DNA of 64,000 nucleotides from Arthrobacter sp. AK04 (GCF_021129155.1 NZ_JAJOMC010000014.1:1-64000); one strand, 5' to 3'. Shown: positions 25,471-33,794, counted from the first letter of the stretch. The notes: a model not told the origin generated them from the letters alone. Translations and numbers: made by a program.

Positions 25471-26083
25471 CCCAGTCCACCAGCGGGCGCAGGTCCTCCC
25501 ACAGCTCCGCGATTTCGTGTGCCGCGCCGGCGGTGCCCAGCCACTGGGGCCGGCCCAGGTGGACGCCGGCTGAGAGGGACTTGTGCTTCAGGAGTTCTGC
25601 CCGCGGATGTTCGCGGGAATAGCCCCGCGGCACTGTCTTCAGTTTCTCGCCCTCCACGGAAAAGCCGGCAGCGGCCACATTCTCCACAATGTGGCGCAGT
25701 GCCTCGCCGGTGCCTGAAGCATCCACCGAGTTGCGGTAGCGGGCCAGCTGCGCCGGGGTGTGTGAGTGGCAGCCGCCGCCCACCAGCAGGCCGTCGGCGC
25801 TGATCTGCAGGTAGTAGCCAACGCCCTCCTGGGCGGATGCCACCGCACCCTGGGCCGTCTTGTACGGGGACTTGTCCTCGGAGAACCGGATGTCCCTGTT
25901 GGGCCGGAAGAGCTTCGCCGGTCCGAACCGGGGCTCCAGCTCTGCGAGCAGTGATGCCAGGGGTTCCTTGACCAGCGACTGGTACCCGGCCTTGTGCTCC
26001 TGCCACCACTGCCGGTTGTTGTTGTCCTGAAGCTCTTCGTAGAACCCGAATGCGCCGGCCGGGATGCCCTGGAAAGTCGTCAT
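25448..26083 (-). CDS. DUF2461 domain-containing protein
   Basis: 211 residues. FYEELQDNNNRQWWQEHKAGYQ and FRPNRDIRFSEDKSPYKTAQGA are the conserved signatures of DUF2461 (TIGR02453), a family of about this length with no defined function. The YYLQISADGLLVGGG strand and CHSHTPAQLARYR follow as expected. It lies alone and overlaps the end of the ABC importer operon on the opposite strand. TAGGCT is 6 nt before its ATG. Confidence 0.92.
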   Translation of the reverse strand: MTTFQGIPAGAFGFYEELQDNNNRQWWQEHKAGYQSLVKEPLASLLAELEPRFGPAKLFRPNRDIRFSEDKSPYKTAQGAVASAQEGVGYYLQISADGLLVGGGCHSHTPAQLARYRNSVDASGTGEALRHIVENVAAAGFSVEGEKLKTVPRGYSREHPRAELLKHKSLSAGVHLGRPQWLGTAGAAHEIAELWEDLRPLVDWVSRHAAP

Positions 26084-26089
26084 GGTGCG

Positions 26090-26095
26090 AGCCTA
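26090..26095 (-). promoter_or_regulatory. -10 element (leaderless) for the DUF2461 gene
   Basis: TAGGCT on the minus strand, 6 nt before the ATG. Confidence 0.55.
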
Positions 26096-26102
26096 GGGGC
26101 GG

Positions 26103-26178
26103 CCCGCAATGGGGGACAGTCCCTGCACGCCCTATGTGCAAACAGTCCCCTATGTGCAAAGGGTCCTTAGATGCACAA
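26103..26178. repeat. Short repeats between the DUF2461 gene and catalase
   Basis: CTATGTGCAAA occurs twice, 18 bp apart (26132 and 26150), each preceded by CCC. Three copies of AGTCCC and a related ATGCACAAAGTCCC follow. No gene lies here. Function unknown; a regulatory or decayed repeat are both possible. Confidence 0.6.
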
Positions 26179-26216
26179 AGTCCCTCTGCGGATGCGGATG
26201 CAGAACCTGCGCGGAA

Positions 26217-26258
26217 AAGGAACCACCCCGCCACGGAATCCGTGACGGGGTGGTTCTT
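26217..26258 (-). terminator. Terminator of the furA-catalase operon
   Basis: Hairpin GAACCACCCCG-CACGG / CCGTG-CGGGGTGGTTC ending in a CCTTTT run on the minus strand, about 27 nt after the catalase stop. Confidence 0.88.
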
Positions 26259-26284
26259 TGGAGCAAGCCGCAGGAAAGGCTGGA

Positions 26285-27781
26285 TCAGCCGATCTTGTTG
26301 GCCGATTCAGCGTCCGAAACCGGAGCGGACGGGGCGTCAGCGGTACCGAGGTTGGCGCGCAGCTTGGCGCCGAGGTCGGCGTCAACGTTGGTCCAGTACT
26401 GGATGGCGCGTTCCTTGATGTCGGAGCGCTTGACGCCCCCCACGGCGCCGGTGATGGTCTCCAGGAAGCGTGCCTTGGCCGCTTCGTCGTAAACCTCGCG
26501 GTACAGGGCTCCGGCCTGGACAAAGTCGCTGTCCTCGGCGTGGAGGGAGTGCGCGGCGAGGGTCAGCTCGCCGTCGTTCTCCCAGCCGCCGGCCGGGTTC
26601 TGCGGCTCAAGCGCAGCCGGACCGCCGAAGGTGTTGGGGGCGTACACCGGAACGGACGGTGCGTTGAAGTGGTAACGCCCGGCGCCGTCCTGGCTGTAGT
26701 TGTTGACCTGGTTCTTGGGCTGGTTCACCGGGATCTGGGCGTGGTTGGTGCCCACGCGGTAGCGGTGTGCGTCCGCGTAGGAGAAGATGCGTGCCTGCAG
26801 CATCTTGTCCGGGGAAGCGGCGATGCCCGGCACGAAGTTCGACGGCGCGAAGGTGGCCTGCTCGATCTGCGCGAAGTAGTTCTCCGGGTTCCGGTTCAGC
26901 TCCATGGTGCCCACCTTGATCAGCGGGTAGTCGCCGTGCGGCCACACCTTGGTCAGGTCGAACGGATTGAAGCGGTAGGTCTTGGCGTCCTCGTACGGCA
27001 TGACCTGGACGTGCAGGTCCCAGGACGGGAAGTTGCCGGCCTCGATGTTCTCGGACAGGTCGCGGATGTAGTAGTCCGCGTCCGAGCCTGCCAGCTGCTC
27101 GGCCTGCTCGCTGCTCATGGAGTTCACGCCCTGGTTGGACTTGAAGTGGTACTTGACCCAGAAGCGCTCGCCCTCGGCGTTGATCCACTGGTAGGTGTGC
27201 GAGCCGTAGCCCTGCATTTCACGCCAGGAGGCGGGCAGGCCGCGGTCACCCATCAGCCAGGTGACCTGGTGGGCGGATTCGGGGGACAGGGTCCAGAAGT
27301 CCCACTGCATGTCGGCGTCGCGCAGGTGGGTGCCCGGGAGGCGCTTCTGGGAGTGGATGAAGTCCGGGAACTTGATGCCGTCGCGAATGAAGAACACCGG
27401 GGTGTTGTTGCCCACGAGGTCGTAGTTGCCCTCGGAGGTGTAGAACTTCACGGCGAAACCGCGGGGATCCCGCCAGGTGTCCGGGGAGCCGTTCTCGCCG
27501 GCCACGGAGGAGAAGCGGATCAGCATCTCGGTTTCGACGCCGGGCTGGAGGAAGGCTGCCTTGGTGTACCTGGACACGTCCTCGGTGGCCTTGAACGTGC
27601 CGAATGCGCCGCCGCCCTTGGCGTGCACTACGCGCTCCGGAACCCGCTCGCGGTTGAACTGGGCGAGCTTTTCCACCAGGTAGTGGTCAGTCAGGATGAT
27701 GGCACCGTCGGCGCCAACGGACTTGGAGTGCGCGTCGGACGTAACGGGGGCACCTGACTGGGTTGTTGAAATGGCAGTCAT
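26285..27781 (-). CDS. katA: Catalase (monofunctional haem, clade 3-like)
   Basis: 498 residues; AGGAG lies about 5 nt before the ATG. Distal His53 lies in RVVHAKGGGAFG, the distal Asn in the DLVGNNTPVFFIRD segment, and the proximal haem-ligating Tyr335 in RIFSYADAHRYRVG. The length is typical of small-subunit catalases. It dismutates hydrogen peroxide in the cytoplasm. It begins 16 nt after a Fur-family gene on the same strand, so it is co-transcribed with its probable redox/metal-sensing repressor and shares the operator upstream of that gene. Confidence 0.95.
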   Translation of the reverse strand: MTAISTTQSGAPVTSDAHSKSVGADGAIILTDHYLVEKLAQFNRERVPERVVHAKGGGAFGTFKATEDVSRYTKAAFLQPGVETEMLIRFSSVAGENGSPDTWRDPRGFAVKFYTSEGNYDLVGNNTPVFFIRDGIKFPDFIHSQKRLPGTHLRDADMQWDFWTLSPESAHQVTWLMGDRGLPASWREMQGYGSHTYQWINAEGERFWVKYHFKSNQGVNSMSSEQAEQLAGSDADYYIRDLSENIEAGNFPSWDLHVQVMPYEDAKTYRFNPFDLTKVWPHGDYPLIKVGTMELNRNPENYFAQIEQATFAPSNFVPGIAASPDKMLQARIFSYADAHRYRVGTNHAQIPVNQPKNQVNNYSQDGAGRYHFNAPSVPVYAPNTFGGPAALEPQNPAGGWENDGELTLAAHSLHAEDSDFVQAGALYREVYDEAAKARFLETITGAVGGVKRSDIKERAIQYWTNVDADLGAKLRANLGTADAPSAPVSDAESANKIG

Positions 27782-27797
27782 TGTTCTCCTATTTCTT

Positions 27798-28283
27798 TTA
27801 TTTCTGTGTTTCTTCAGAGGGACGATTGGAAGGAAGTTGTTGGGACTGCTGGCAGTCCTGGCAGATGCCCTGGTACATGACATCGGCGATCTGGATGGTC
27901 ATCGGCTTGGCGTTCTCATCCCAGTGGGGAGTGAGGCAGGGGGCATGGCCCACAGCGCAGTCCACATCCTCCACGCGGCCGCAGCTGATGCAGATGGCGT
28001 GGTGGTGGTTGTCTCCCACCCGTGTTTCGTACAGGGCCGGTGAGTGCGGGGGTTCAAACCGGCGGAGCATATGCAGGTCCGTCAGATCGCCCAGCACCAC
28101 ATACACGGACTGGGCCGTCAGCTCGGGAAGCTCGGCGCGGGCGGCGCTCAGGATGCTTTCGGCGGGGGAATGGGGGTGGCGTTCGACGGCGGCCAGGACC
28201 GCCAGCCGCTGTTTGGTCACCCTGCGGCCGTGGGCGCGCAGGGCGGCAGCCCATGCTTCGTGGCCGTCAAAGTGTTCCGTCAT
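27798..28283 (-). CDS. furA: Fur family regulator (FurA/PerR/CatR-like)
   Basis: 161 residues. Winged-helix N-terminus (RVTKQRLAVLAAVERHPHSPAESIL), then the Fur metal-binding HHHAICISCGRVEDVDC (CxxC plus His) and a second CQDC pair near the C-terminus that would complete a structural zinc site. Placement directly before catalase mirrors furA-katG and catR-catA pairs of actinobacteria, in which the regulator represses both genes until oxidised. Whether it is a peroxide or iron sensor is inferred from context only. Confidence 0.88.
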   Translation of the reverse strand: MTEHFDGHEAWAAALRAHGRRVTKQRLAVLAAVERHPHSPAESILSAARAELPELTAQSVYVVLGDLTDLHMLRRFEPPHSPALYETRVGDNHHHAICISCGRVEDVDCAVGHAPCLTPHWDENAKPMTIQIADVMYQGICQDCQQSQQLPSNRPSEETQK

Positions 28284-28299
28284 GACACCATTGAAACAC

Positions 28300-28322
28300 T
28301 TATTATGAACATCTCACAATAA
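28300..28322. promoter_or_regulatory. Fur/PerR-type operator upstream of furA-catalase
   Basis: TTATTATGA-N5-TCACAATAA: 9-bp half-sites with one mismatch, AT-rich in an otherwise GC-rich region, 16 bp upstream of the Fur-family start codon. Size and composition fit a Fur-family dimer site. Autoregulation is the expected mode. Confidence 0.7.
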
Positions 28323-28366
28323 GGCTGGGCTAACCTTCCCGGAACCAGCAGCCACATCCGCACCAC

Positions 28367-28372
28367 TAGGGT
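28367..28372 (+). promoter_or_regulatory. -10 element (leaderless) for the MFS gene at 28.4 kb
   Basis: TAGGGT, 6 nt before the GTG. Confidence 0.5.
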
Positions 28373-28378
28373 GGCAGG

Positions 28379-29650
28379 GTGGGGAAACTGCTCGCTGACA
28401 TCACACCGCTCCGGGAGAGCCCCGCGTTCCGCAGGCTCTGGCTGGGCTCGGCCGTGTCCGCCGTCGGAAGCCAGCTCACCCTGGTGGCAGTCAGCCTGGA
28501 GGTCTACCGCCTGACCCAGGACAGCTTCTACGTGGGGTTGCTGGCGGTCTTCGCCCTGGTGCCGCTGGTCATCGGCGGGCTGCTGGGTGGTTCCATCGCC
28601 GACGCGCACGACCGCCGCCTGGTGGCGCTGCTCGCGACCTCTGTCCTGTGGCTGACCACCGGCGCGATTGCCCTGCAGTCCTGGCTCCCGCTGGGCAACG
28701 TATGGGTCCTGTACCTTCTGGTGGCGGCACAGAGCGGGGCACAGGCGATCAACCAGCCGGCCCGCAGCGCCATCCTTCCCATGCTGGTACGCAAGGAACT
28801 CCTGCCCGCTGCCAACGCCCTTAGCATGATGTCCTTCGGCCTTGCCATGACCGCAGGCCCCCTGCTCGCCGGGGTACTGGTTGCCTGGGTAGGGTTCGCC
28901 TGGACCTACACGCTCGATTTCGCGAGTTTCGCCTTTGTCCTGTGGGCCGTCTACCGGCTGCCGCCACTGCCGCCGTCGGGCACCCCCCGCCGGCCCGGAC
29001 TCCGCTCCGTCGTCGAGGGCTTCCGCTTCCTGGGCACCCGGCCCAACGTTCGGATGACCTTCGTCATTGACCTGGTTGCCATGATCCTGGCCCAGCCGCG
29101 GGCGCTCATGCCGGCCATCGGCGCCGTCATGATCGGCGGCGGCGAGGCCACCGTGGGCGTACTGCTGGCCTCCACGGCCATTGGCGCCTTCTTGGCCGGG
29201 CTGTTCTCCGGCCCGCTCGGCAGTGTCCGCCGGCAGGGGAGCGCCGTGGTCTTCTCGGTGATGGGATGGGGAGCGTCCATCGCCGGATTTGGGCTGGTGG
29301 TGCTGCTGGCCGGACGCGCCCCGGACGGTGCGGTGACGCCCTGGCTGCTTCCTGCGGCATTGTGCTGCGCGCTGGCCGGGATTGCCGATTCCATCAGCGG
29401 CGTCTTCCGCCATACCATCCTGCAGGCAGCAACGCCCGACCATCTCCGCGGGCGCCTCCAGGGGGTGTTCATCGTGGTGGTGGCGGGAGGCCCAAGGATC
29501 GGCGACCTGCTGGCCGGCGGCGCCACCAAAATCGTGGCCGAGGGCTGGGTACTGCTGGCCGGCGGTTTCCTCTGTGTCACCGGCGCGTGGGTGGCCGCAA
29601 AGCTGCAGCCCGGCTTCAGGGAATACGACGCGCGGAACCCTGTTCCCTAG
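28379..29650 (+). CDS. MFS transporter (MFS_3/EntS-like)
   Basis: 423 residues starting with GTG. About 12 helices. The N-terminal ITPLRESPAFRRLWLGSAVSAVGSQLTLVAVSLEVYRLT is typical of the PF05977 group, which includes enterobactin exporter EntS and various drug exporters. The segment NQPARSAILPMLVRKELLPAANALSMMSF is the characteristic cytoplasmic loop. It probably exports a drug or siderophore. It is divergent from furA-catalase with only 95 bp between starts, so iron or peroxide control through the shared intergenic operator is possible but unproven. Confidence 0.88.
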   Translation: MGKLLADITPLRESPAFRRLWLGSAVSAVGSQLTLVAVSLEVYRLTQDSFYVGLLAVFALVPLVIGGLLGGSIADAHDRRLVALLATSVLWLTTGAIALQSWLPLGNVWVLYLLVAAQSGAQAINQPARSAILPMLVRKELLPAANALSMMSFGLAMTAGPLLAGVLVAWVGFAWTYTLDFASFAFVLWAVYRLPPLPPSGTPRRPGLRSVVEGFRFLGTRPNVRMTFVIDLVAMILAQPRALMPAIGAVMIGGGEATVGVLLASTAIGAFLAGLFSGPLGSVRRQGSAVVFSVMGWGASIAGFGLVVLLAGRAPDGAVTPWLLPAALCCALAGIADSISGVFRHTILQAATPDHLRGRLQGVFIVVVAGGPRIGDLLAGGATKIVAEGWVLLAGGFLCVTGAWVAAKLQPGFREYDARNPVP

Positions 29651-29682
29651 ACAGCCGTTCCCATAGTGAGTAAGGAGGAGAC

Positions 29683-30552
29683 GTGCACAAACACTACAAC
29701 GGCCTCAAGACGGCGGCGCTCTTCGGTGTGCTGTGGGCGGTGCTCCTTGGCCTCGGGGCGCTGATCGGAACCAGCACCCGCAGCTCCGCACCCATCTGGA
29801 TCATGGCCCTGGTAGGGGTGTTCACCACCGCCTACGGATACTGGAACAGCGACAAGATCGCCATCCGCTCCATGCAGGCAATTCCCGTGGCAGAGGCGCA
29901 GGCACCGCAGCTCTACCAGATGGTCCGCGAGCTCTCCGCCCGGGCCAACCAGCCCATGCCGCGCATCTATCTTTCGCCCACTCTGAACCCGAATGCCTTC
30001 GCCACTGGCCGCAATCCCCGCAACGCCGCCGTGTGCGTAACCCAGGGCATCCTGCAGCTGTTGGACGCCCGCGAGCTTCGCGGCGTCCTGGGGCATGAAT
30101 TGATGCACGTCTACAACCGGGACATCCTCACCTCGTCAGTAGCCGCCGCCGTCGCAGGCGTGATCACCTCGGTTGGGCAGATGCTGCTGTTCTTCGGCGG
30201 CGGGGACCGCCGCAACTCCAATCCGCTGGCCATGATCGCCATGGCGCTGCTCGCCCCCTTCGCGGCGTCCCTGATCCAGCTCGCCATTTCGCGGACGCGG
30301 GAGTACGACGCCGACGAGGACGGTTCGCAGCTGACGGGCGATCCGCTGGCGCTCGCCTCAGCCCTGGCCAAGATTGAGCGCGGCGTCACCATCGCGCCCC
30401 TGTCGCAGGACCAGCGCCTGGTGAACGCCTCGCACCTCATGATCGCCAACCCGTTCCGCGGCGGCGCCATGAACAAGCTGTTCGCCACGCATCCGCCCAT
30501 GCGGGACCGGATTGCGCGGCTGGAGCGGATGGCCGGCCGGCCGCCGGCGTAG
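29683..30552 (+). CDS. htpX: M48 family membrane metalloprotease HtpX
   Basis: 289 residues from GTG with AAGGAGG upstream. Two N-terminal membrane helices (about 10-55), then the M48 catalytic motif HELMH (H138, E139, H142) with the third zinc ligand in SRTREYDADEDG about 70 residues later. A second pair of helices lies between them (about 150-205). HtpX is a membrane-protein quality-control protease facing the cytoplasm. It starts 32 nt after the MFS gene and may be co-transcribed. A bidirectional terminator follows. Confidence 0.94.
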   Translation: MHKHYNGLKTAALFGVLWAVLLGLGALIGTSTRSSAPIWIMALVGVFTTAYGYWNSDKIAIRSMQAIPVAEAQAPQLYQMVRELSARANQPMPRIYLSPTLNPNAFATGRNPRNAAVCVTQGILQLLDARELRGVLGHELMHVYNRDILTSSVAAAVAGVITSVGQMLLFFGGGDRRNSNPLAMIAMALLAPFAASLIQLAISRTREYDADEDGSQLTGDPLALASALAKIERGVTIAPLSQDQRLVNASHLMIANPFRGGAMNKLFATHPPMRDRIARLERMAGRPPA

Positions 30553-30592
30553 CAACGACGCCGACGCGCACATTGCCCGGCGGCGCGCAAAA

Positions 30593-30628
30593 AAGCCGGC
30601 GCGGCCCATATCCGGGCCGCGCCGGCTT
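30593..30628. terminator. Bidirectional terminator between htpX and yajQ
   Basis: Perfect 15-bp stem AAGCCGGCGCGGCCC with a 6-nt loop, A-rich on the left and T-rich on the right, between convergent genes. Confidence 0.93.
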
Positions 30629-30676
30629 ATTTGCGTGGCGGCATAGTTGCTGCGCGTCGAGAAACGACGGGAAGGG

Positions 30677-31168
30677 CTAGCTGCGGAAGTTCACAAACTG
30701 CAGGTCGGCTTCGTCGAAGTCCTTCAGCAGGGCCATGGTGGCCTGCAGGTCATCACGGGACTTGGAGGTCACGCGCAGTTCGTCGCCCTGGATCTGCGAC
30801 TTGACGGACTTCGGAGCTTCGTCACGGATGAGCTTGTTGATCTTCTTCGCCAGGTCCTGAGCGATGCCCTCCTTGATAGAGGCCTCGAGCCGGAACTCCT
30901 TGCCGGAGGCGTACGGCTCGCCGGTGTCCAGGGACTTCAGCGAGATGCCGCGGCGGATCAGCTTGGACTGCAGGACATCCAGCACCGCCAGGACGCGTTC
31001 CTCAGAGTTGGCCTTCATCAGGATTTTTTCGCCGCTGAAGTCAACCTCGGCTCCCACGCCCTTGAAGTCGTAACGCTGCGCCAGTTCCTTCTGCGCCTGG
31101 TTCAGCGCGTTGGCCACTTCCTGCTTGTCCACTTTGCTTACGACGTCGAACGTTGACTCGCCTGCCAT
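30677..31168 (-). CDS. yajQ: YajQ family nucleotide-binding protein
   Basis: 163 residues. STFDVVSKVDKQEVANALNQAQKELAQRYDFKG at the start and SDDLQATMALLKDFDEADLQFVNFR-type C-terminus are diagnostic of YajQ. Two RNP-like ferredoxin folds. Homologues bind cyclic di-GMP in some bacteria (established for Xanthomonas) and RNA has also been proposed; the role in actinobacteria is undefined. AAGGAG precedes the ATG. Probably monocistronic. Confidence 0.95.
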   Translation of the reverse strand: MAGESTFDVVSKVDKQEVANALNQAQKELAQRYDFKGVGAEVDFSGEKILMKANSEERVLAVLDVLQSKLIRRGISLKSLDTGEPYASGKEFRLEASIKEGIAQDLAKKINKLIRDEAPKSVKSQIQGDELRVTSKSRDDLQATMALLKDFDEADLQFVNFRS

Positions 31169-31353
31169 GACTCTCCTTATGCCGGTGGGACCCTGTGCGG
31201 GAACAGGGCTTGATCGCTGCCTAAAAGCCTAATACGGATGCCGGTGTTGGTGGGGGAGCGGGTTTCACAGTTCCCTCTCAGCGGACACCCGGAGGGAACG
31301 AAGGAGGCCGCCGCAGAGTTGGAACAGTTGGGAAACTGCACGAAGGGAACACC

Positions 31354-31608
31354 ATGCACCGCAAGGCCGTCCGGTACGCCACCCGGACCACCACTGCAGC
31401 AGCCGGCGCGGTTGCGGGCGCCGCCAGCTCCGTTGCCGCCGCGGCCGTTGCAGCGGCCATAGTCTTCAGTCCCGTGCCGGACGCCTCAGCCCGGATGGAA
31501 GGTGTCCACGAGGACCTGCTCCGGGCCGTCCAGCTGAACCAGATCACGGAGGAGCAGGCTTCGAAGTTCGAAGAACGGCTCGCCGGCAGGATCCTCGGCG
31601 GCGCCTGA
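31354..31608 (+). CDS. Small hypothetical protein
   Basis: 84 residues. Basic N-terminus, then an Ala/Val-rich hydrophobic segment (about 14-42), a PVPDASARMEG junction that could be a signal-peptidase site, and a short charged C-terminal helix (LLRAVQLNQITEEQASKFEERLAGRILGG). GAAGGGAA lies 6 nt upstream of the ATG. I do not recognise the family. It may be a small secreted or membrane-anchored protein. Codon use looks like its neighbours. Confidence 0.55.
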   Translation: MHRKAVRYATRTTTAAAGAVAGAASSVAAAAVAAAIVFSPVPDASARMEGVHEDLLRAVQLNQITEEQASKFEERLAGRILGGA

Positions 31609-31661
31609 TTCCGTTAGTTTTCCCTGGAATTGCGGGGGTTTTGGCGGCGTCCACGGCCCGA

Positions 31662-31691
31662 TTCGATTCTTCGGCGGAAGTTCTGTAAAGT
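31662..31691 (+). promoter_or_regulatory. Predicted promoter of tRNA-Tyr
   Basis: TTCGAT, 18-nt spacer, TAAAGT. It would start transcription about 75-80 nt before the tRNA. Confidence 0.45.
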
Positions 31692-31776
31692 TGTCTTGCC
31701 CGCGGTTACTGGAAGCGGAACGGCCCGGAAACGGACGGTTCGCAGACTGCATCGGTGGGTACTTCTTTTGAAGTTC

Positions 31777-31858
31777 GGCAGATTACCCGAGCGGCCAAAG
31801 GGGGCTGACTGTAAATCAGCTGGCAACGCCTACGGGGGTTCGAATCCCTCATCTGCCA
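31777..31858 (+). tRNA. tRNA-Tyr (anticodon GTA)
   Basis: Acceptor arms GGCAGAT/ATCTGCC pair perfectly. The anticodon stem GCTGA/TCAGC holds the loop CTGTAAA with GTA at 31811-31813. A long variable arm, as expected for bacterial tRNA-Tyr, and the TTCGAAT T-loop are present. The 3' CCA is not encoded directly. A terminator follows 9 nt later. Confidence 0.97.
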
Positions 31859-31867
31859 CCCAAGGAA

Positions 31868-31904
31868 AAGCCTCCGGAACCTTTTGGTTCCGGAGGCTTT
31901 TTTG
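31868..31904 (+). terminator. Terminator of tRNA-Tyr
   Basis: AAGCCTCCGGAACC / GGTTCCGGAGGCTT stem with a 4-nt loop and a run of T residues. Confidence 0.95.
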
Positions 31905-32145
31905 TGCCCTGCACCGGATCCTGCCGTCCCGTCAGGGCCTTGTTCGCAGATCCTGCCCTTGAAGGTTCTGAGCCGCGAAGAAGGCCAGGAGTTCCGGAAA
32001 GCGGGCCGGCGCCCGGGCAGGAAGTTCGTCCCTGAAGCCGTGGAAAACCGCCGTCGACATCAGCAGGGGCCCGGCGTAGGCTGGCAGCATCGGCGCATGT
32101 GCCCCGGTACCCTGCGTCGATATCCCCATCGATGAAGGAGGATCA

Positions 32146-32577
32146 ATGAGTGCCGTACGTGAGTTCATGACGACGGACGCGCAATGTATCAAGGAAAACC
32201 AGTCCCTGGTGGATGCCGCCCGGATGATGATGGACCTTGACTGCGGGTCGCTGCCCATCTGCGGTGACGACGGCAAGCTGAAGGGCATGATCACTGACCG
32301 TGACATTGTGCTCAAGTGTGTGGCCGCGGGACGTGATCCGCGCGAAATGATGGCCCGCGACCTCGCCTCGGGCAAGCCGCACTGGATCGACGCGGACGCA
32401 AATGTTGACGCGGCGATTGAGATGATGGAAGCCCACCAGGTCCGCCGGCTCCCGGTGATCGCCGACCACAAGCTGGTGGGCATCATCAGCCAGGGCGATA
32501 TTGCCCGGAACTACTCCGAGCAGCGCGTGGGAGAGCTCGTGGAGCACATCTCGGAACGCAAACCGATGAACGCATAG
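32146..32577 (+). CDS. CBS domain pair protein
   Basis: 143 residues made of two tandem CBS domains (about 5-65 and 70-130), including the paired phrases MITDRDIVLKCVAAGRD and GIISQGDIARN. Preceded by GAAGGAGG. Stand-alone CBS pairs bind adenine nucleotides and act as energy or ligand sensors for partner proteins; the partner is not evident here. The 240 bp between the tRNA-Tyr terminator and this gene hold nothing I can assign. Confidence 0.93.
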   Translation: MSAVREFMTTDAQCIKENQSLVDAARMMMDLDCGSLPICGDDGKLKGMITDRDIVLKCVAAGRDPREMMARDLASGKPHWIDADANVDAAIEMMEAHQVRRLPVIADHKLVGIISQGDIARNYSEQRVGELVEHISERKPMNA

Positions 32578-32609
32578 GTGGGTTTCCCTGCCAGGGAGCT
32601 CCCGCCATC

Positions 32610-32637
32610 AACGCCACGGGGTCCCCTCCGTGGCGTT
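32610..32637 (+). terminator. Terminator after the CBS gene
   Basis: AACGCCACGG / CCGTGGCGTT stem with an 8-nt loop and a following TTCTTT. Confidence 0.88.
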
Positions 32638-32762
32638 TCTTTGTGCCCGGTCATGGCCTTGTCCGCGGCTCCCCGCCATCAGGGCTAGGAACCGCGGACA
32701 AGCTTGGAAAACCTGGGTGCCCCCCTGAACCGCACCGGCCTCGGCGCAAACCAGAGTGCCGG

Positions 32763-33794
32763 TCAGTTCAGCGCGATCAGGAGCATCTGGCTGGTGCCGG
32801 GGATGCAGGTCTGGAGGATTGCCCGGGGGAACCCGCCGAAGACAGCGATGACGTCGTTGGTGGTTCCCGGGTTGGGCACCTGCCCCCGTGCTGAGACCGT
32901 GTAGGTTCCGTAGCCCGGGAGGCTGACCGTTTCCCCCACCCCTATGCCGGAGAACCGTGCCCAGCCGCCGCAGAAATCGTGCTCGGTGATAAACAGCGAG
33001 TAGCCGTCGTTGGGGGTGTAGTGGATGGGCCCGATGCAGGCGTCCACCATGGACTGCCCGCCGGCGCCCGCCACGTAGATGGTCCGGATGGCCGGGGCGG
33101 CCGGGACAAAGGCAGGGGCCGGGGCCGGAGCTGCGGCCGGTGCAGGGGCCGCCGGCGCTGGAGCGGAGGCCGGCGCCGGTGCCGGCGCTGGTTCACCCGA
33201 AGCTACCGCCACGGGTGGTCCCGTGAGTACCAGCGTCTGGCCCGGAATGATGATGCTGTAGTGGCCCAGGCCGTTCGCCGCGAGCATGGCATTCATGTCC
33301 ACGCCGTGGCTGGCAGCGATTGCCCCGACTGTGTCGCCCGGAACCACCGTGTACAGGTTCGGGTCACCCGCCGGAGCCGGAGCCGCCGCAGGAGCCGGAG
33401 CCGGCTCAGGTGCGGGTTCAGGCGCAGGCGCTGGTTCGGGTGCAGCTGGTGGCGCCGGTTCGGCCGCGGGTGCTGCCGGGGCTTCGGCAGCAGGCAGGCC
33501 TGCTCCGGAAGCGGCCTCGGCCGCGGGCTGGGCTTCGGCGGCTGCTGCGGCCACCGGCACCTCCGGCAACGCTGCGGCGGCAACCTGCCCAACCGTCGTC
33601 GTGCCCTGGTCCACCGACGCGGGAGGTCCCGCCAGGGCGCCGACGCCAAAAGCCGCCACCACGGCGGCCGTTGCCATGCCGGCCCACAGCCTGTTGCTGA
33701 TGGCCGGCCGTCCAGTGGTGATCTCGGTGCGGGGTTCATCCGTGGCAAAGCTTCTGCTGGGGCCTTCGGGGTTGGAAAGGTATGGCTGGTTCAT
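32763..33794 (-). CDS. Membrane-anchored LysM protein with sortase-like C-terminal domain
   Basis: 343 residues from the ATG at 33794. A cytoplasmic tail of about 38 residues, one hydrophobic helix (about 38-58), a long Ala/Pro/Glu linker, one LysM domain (about 148-192, YTVVPGDTVGAIAASHGVD), a second Ala/Pro linker and a C-terminal domain (about 235-343). That last domain resembles the sortase core: His272 in FITEHDFCGGW, a GVGETVSLPGYGTYTV strand pair, and Cys330 in ILQTCIPGTSQMLLIAL. The catalytic Arg expected after the Cys is not there (Gln336 instead). LysM binds peptidoglycan, so the protein probably spans the wall. The sortase-fold reading is inference. The upstream RBS is weak. Confidence 0.75.
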   Translation of the reverse strand: MNQPYLSNPEGPSRSFATDEPRTEITTGRPAISNRLWAGMATAAVVAAFGVGALAGPPASVDQGTTTVGQVAAAALPEVPVAAAAAEAQPAAEAASGAGLPAAEAPAAPAAEPAPPAAPEPAPAPEPAPEPAPAPAAAPAPAGDPNLYTVVPGDTVGAIAASHGVDMNAMLAANGLGHYSIIIPGQTLVLTGPPVAVASGEPAPAPAPASAPAPAAPAPAAAPAPAPAFVPAAPAIRTIYVAGAGGQSMVDACIGPIHYTPNDGYSLFITEHDFCGGWARFSGIGVGETVSLPGYGTYTVSARGQVPNPGTTNDVIAVFGGFPRAILQTCIPGTSQMLLIALN

